Notes under the pieces: generated by a model
Databases searched by the model: none
Told to the model about the DNA's origin: nothing
What the model saw: only the letters and a program-made list of their open reading frames with translations
Part shown: in pieces, positions 61,214 through 64,000 of the stretch
Layout: every line of letters begins with the position of its first letter
How positions within the stretch are numbered: the stretch's first letter is position 1
Made by a program: the position numbers and the translations under genes
Assembly (NCBI GenBank): GCA_010015675.1
Contig: ML976983.1
Span: forward strand, 603,372 to 667,371
Length of the DNA: 64,000 nt
Direction of reading: 5' to 3'
From: Byssothecium circinans
Taxonomy: Eukaryota > Ascomycota > Dothideomycetes > Pleosporales > Massarinaceae

Positions 61214-61890
61214 ATGACTAAGACGCAGTATCAGCAGGAGCCCGTCGCCATCGTAGGTTTTGCCTGTCGACTTCCTGGCGGCAACGATACCCCTCAGAAG
61301 CTCTGGGAATTGTTGGAACGAGGCGAAATCGCATCCAACATTGTTCCAAAGAACCGCTTCAACGATGATGGCCACTATGATGGATCACACAGACCGGGAA
61401 CCATGGGGCTTGATGCTGCCCTTTCTGAGTTCGGGAGAACGGAAGCCATTGCCATGGATCCAAACCAGCGCCAAATGCTTGAAGTCGTTTACGAAGGATT
61501 TAAAAATGCTGAAATCCCACTGGAGAAGATTTCCGGTACTTCCATTGGTTGCTTTGTCGGCTCATACTCGTCTGGTATACATCTCCTTTTTTATCGTATT
61601 AGATCGAAATTACTCAGGCGGTGACTGATCAACGCTACTCGTTAGAGACGTCGAGGACCGACCAGCAAACATCGCGATCGGCGTCGGGCGCAGCATCATG
61701 GCCAACCGGCTCAGTTACTTCCTCAATGTCAAAGGTCCCAGTTCAGGAATGACACTTCACTTACGTCCAAGCAAGGACCTGGTCATCTTCGGGCACCACG
61801 TACTCATACGCAGCCTTAAGGATGCATGTTTTCACACCAGTGGGGCCGTGATTGACAAAGTACGTGAAAGTCGCGCGTGGGTTTGAAGCA
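61214..61890 (+). pseudogene. Fragment of a highly reducing polyketide synthase (ketosynthase start)
   Basis: From the ATG at 61214 the sequence matches the start of a type I iterative ketosynthase: PVAIVGFACRLPGG, then RPGTM, EAIAMDPNQRQMLEV and GCFVGSYSSG. After a break (only 28 bp between possible splice signals at 61575-61602, too short for a normal intron, followed by an in-frame TGA) it resumes as DVEDRPANIAIGVGRSIM and RLSYFLNVKGPS near 61646-61743. It then loses the frame exactly where the active-site cysteine loop should be. About 20 residues are also missing after RPGTM. The remaining megasynthase (AT, DH, ER, KR, ACP) is absent. Non-functional; it marks a former biosynthetic cluster. 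Confidence 0.85.
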
Positions 61891-62878
61891 TCAGTCGAGT
61901 TTATAGCATAGGTTGACACTGGACAGCCCTGCCAGAGAGGATGGACAAGGACGTGATTTTGGGAGGGGGAGTGTCACAGCGGTTAACGGCGATAGCTGCG
62001 CTAGTGGCAGCCAAAGACAGTATGAGAATGCTGAGAAGAGTGGAGGGAAACATTGTAGCAGAGTCTTTCCCAGGGCAGTGCTACTGAGAAGCGATGCCGA
62101 GGATGCTGAATTGGATGGCTGTGGTGATGTATTTGGAGGTGAATGAGTGATCTTATATACTGCTGCGAATTTCTCCTCTAGAAAATCTTCAGACTATTTG
62201 AGGTTTATATCGCGAGCGACGCTATGATATCTAGGCAACAATACAGCAGTAAGGCAGGTTTGTGTTGCTTTGGCGGTCATCGTAAAGGTTGTTCTTTACA
62301 ACCCGGGCGTTCACCTCTTCAGGAAATTTAGCGTCAGATATATTGAAGAAGATTTATTCCATGTTAAAGGAATCGGTGCGATCTGTGTGCTGGAATATGA
62401 TTCTTAGCCTGCACGTAGAAGTATGATAGGTGTTATAAGATGGTTGCGCTCTAATAGAGGTCAAGTTGGCGAGTGTGTAAGGGGATTTGGACCATAGTGG
62501 TAACGGTAGGGTCGAGGTTTTGAGAGCTGGCAGATCTTACAGTTACTTGACTAGTACCCCTCGAGTATGGCAGCCTAAACATCTACCATACTCGGGGTCG
62601 TCTGGCACACATTACTGGATCACAAAAACAGTTCTACCATGCTATGTGGACTGTTAGCATAGCCGCAATATGTTCAAATAACATGCCCATTTCTATTGTG
62701 CCTATCGAGAGATTCAATCTATGATTGGCTTATCTAGGTAGCAGTAAAAACCCCTGTGCACTTGCAAATTATATGCCTAGGTAGTGTAGTATACGCAAGC
62801 TGAAAAGCAAGTCTGACGTAGAAACAAAAGAATCGTTCTCTCACTACATGACTGAAGTAACGATAGCTAGCCATAACA
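61891..62878. other. Spacer after the PKS fragment
   Basis: No ORF here matches later PKS domains. Small ORFs (for example 61913-62146) have no domain. Nothing else was seen. Confidence 0.5.
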
Positions 62879-63388
62879 TCAGATTCGCTTTGGAGCAGCC
62901 CGTACGATTTCCAGGGCAGCATCAGTGACATAACCCTTACGGATTAGCTCTTCGACGTATTCTTCGAGCCAAGTTTGGCAGTTCGGAGCCTGCGATTCAC
63001 AGAGTCAGTCAATCCGGCATTGTGCTGCCTGTTTCACACTTACTGTAGGACTGAAACAGTCCTCACTCTTTTTCGGAGGCGGCACATCGAGTGCCGCCAT
63101 TTCGAGGCGATCGTGAGCTGTTGTGTCTTCTGTGGCAGCTCCATTGCCCACGGTGTCATGGATGTATCGGTCGTCCACTTGGGCCAACTCTATCAGTCAG
63201 TACACATCAAAGGTCGTCTCAAAGTTGTAGTTCCGCTTGAACTGTAAGAAGAACCCAAGTCTGGTATTTCCGGTGACGTGTATCACCTTTCCTTTTAGGT
63301 CATGGCCTGTAGTGGGGATGAAGATTGCCCAATGAGCGGGTGTCGGAGGATCGTTGTGGAGAATGGCTAGGTAGATCTTGCGGGCCAT
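62879..63388 (-). pseudogene. Small fungal conserved-protein gene with one internal stop
   Basis: Two exons: 63388-63044 and 62989-62879, joined by a GTAAGT...CGCAG intron of 54 nt. The frame begins MARKIYLAILHNDPPTPAHW, carries FFLQFKRNYNFETTFDVY, LAQVDDRYIHDTVGNG and, after the intron, NCQTWLEEYVEELIRKGYV. I recognise this as a widespread, uncharacterised family of about 150 aa in Pezizomycotina. Codon 64 (63197-63199) is TGA, most simply a C to T change of CGA, so the full product would need readthrough. Everything else is intact, which makes the loss look recent. Confidence 0.8.
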
Positions 63389-63826
63389 TGTGTGCGCAGT
63401 AATGCGGCGGGACGAAAATGTTGAACAATGGAGGTAAGAGCTTTCTGAGTAGGATGAGAGATGTGATGAAGGAGTTCCTGGATTCCTTGTTGAAGAAAGA
63501 CGAGCCTGGAAAATAATCAGTGTTGAGACGCAGTATCCGGCGGAGAATGAGAACAACCAAAGTGTACAAGAGGTGAAGTGTATTGATCAAACTTAGTGTG
63601 TTGGTGGAGCGAGATGCGAAGATGAGGGTTCTAGGCTGCCGAGCACGCTAGCCCGTACCCTGCGTGACGGCGTACCGAGGTTGACGGCGCGACGCACGGG
63701 ACGGCGCGACGCACGCTCCGAACACCAAAACAGCAATAGGAAATGAGGCTGCAGAGCCTCACACAATAGCTATTATCACGAGATATTCTAGCGGAGAGTT
63801 ATAGAGGGCCCAAATAGTATATTGCG
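63389..63826. other. Spacer with a 17-bp tandem duplication
   Basis: Two direct copies of gacggcgcgacgcacg at 63683-63698 and 63700-63715. No gene recognised. Confidence 0.6.
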
Positions 63827-64000
63827 CTATAGAAATCGCTTTGGAGTATTGATCGCGCGGCCGCGTCGTGATAGAATAGGTGTCGCGCCTGCTGCAGCAC
63901 CTGAAGCCTCCCTACTATCCTCATGCTCCACAACAGCTGTTTTTCGTGGAGTAGCTGTTATAGTAGCCTTGACGCCCTTCTTCCTTCCCTTTTGAGATGA
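63827..64000 (-). CDS. C-terminal end of an ORF running off the window
   Basis: The minus strand is open from the window edge to a TAG at 63827-63829 (about 57 codons). The sequence is basic and Thr/Ala-rich and ends RRGRAINTPKRFL. Similar RxGRxIxxPxRF tails occur in fungal transposon proteins, so a transposon-derived gene is one possibility. Too short to assign. Confidence 0.3.
   Translation of the reverse strand, partial: SSQKGRKKGVKATITATPRKTAVVEHEDSREASGAAAGATPILSRRGRAINTPKRFL

Noticed and set aside
1..64000. tRNA, rRNA or other structural RNA genes
   Set aside because: None was recognised by eye on either strand; a covariance-model scan would be needed to exclude them.

Overview
The window is nuclear DNA of a filamentous ascomycete (Pezizomycotina; Dothideomycetes is my guess, not proven). 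The evidence is short introns of about 48-70 nt with GT...AG ends and CTRAC-like branch sites, LTR retrotransposons, AT-rich blocks with the signature of repeat-induced point mutation (RIP), and fungus-specific families (HeLo, NACHT-WD40, SPX-VTC, pantothenate-type MFS, AIM9-like kinases). All multi-exon models below come from reading splice sites by eye; there is no transcript support.

Layout. 1-4.5 kb: a decayed Ty1/copia element with intact gag, broken pol, no reverse transcriptase. 4.5-7 kb: no gene seen. 7-23.4 kb: an AT-rich, RIP-saturated, gene-free block holding two related inverted-repeat elements, each interrupted by a run of Ns. 24.3-42 kb: a housekeeping island with an AIM9-like mitochondrial kinase-fold protein, a Vtc5-like SPX-VTC protein, ILV6 divergent from a KHDC4-like KH protein, a mitochondrial aconitase and a pantothenate-type transporter. 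42.8-47.6 kb: a divergent pair made of a HeLo-domain protein and a NACHT-WD40 receptor. 48.4-49.3 kb: a short-chain dehydrogenase. 50.4-55.8 kb: a complete, very young copia element whose single gag-pol frame carries about twenty stop codons. 55.9-62 kb: remains of a secondary-metabolite-like cluster (intact P450, C-terminally frameshifted SDR, broken alpha/beta hydrolase, broken polyketide synthase start). 62.9-63.4 kb: a small fungal family gene broken by one stop.

The most interesting system is the HeLo/NLR pair at 42.78-47.63 kb. Once introns are read out, the last exon of the HeLo protein (residues 239-261) and the first exon of the receptor (residues 7-29) encode 23-residue motifs that align without gaps (7 identical, 5 similar, shared Q-x-G and V-H-G). 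This is the arrangement of a fungal amyloid-signalled cell-death module (the HET-S/NWD2 principle), but with a motif that I cannot place in the classical HET-s repeat class and that looks closer to the PP/RHIM type. Both genes look intact.
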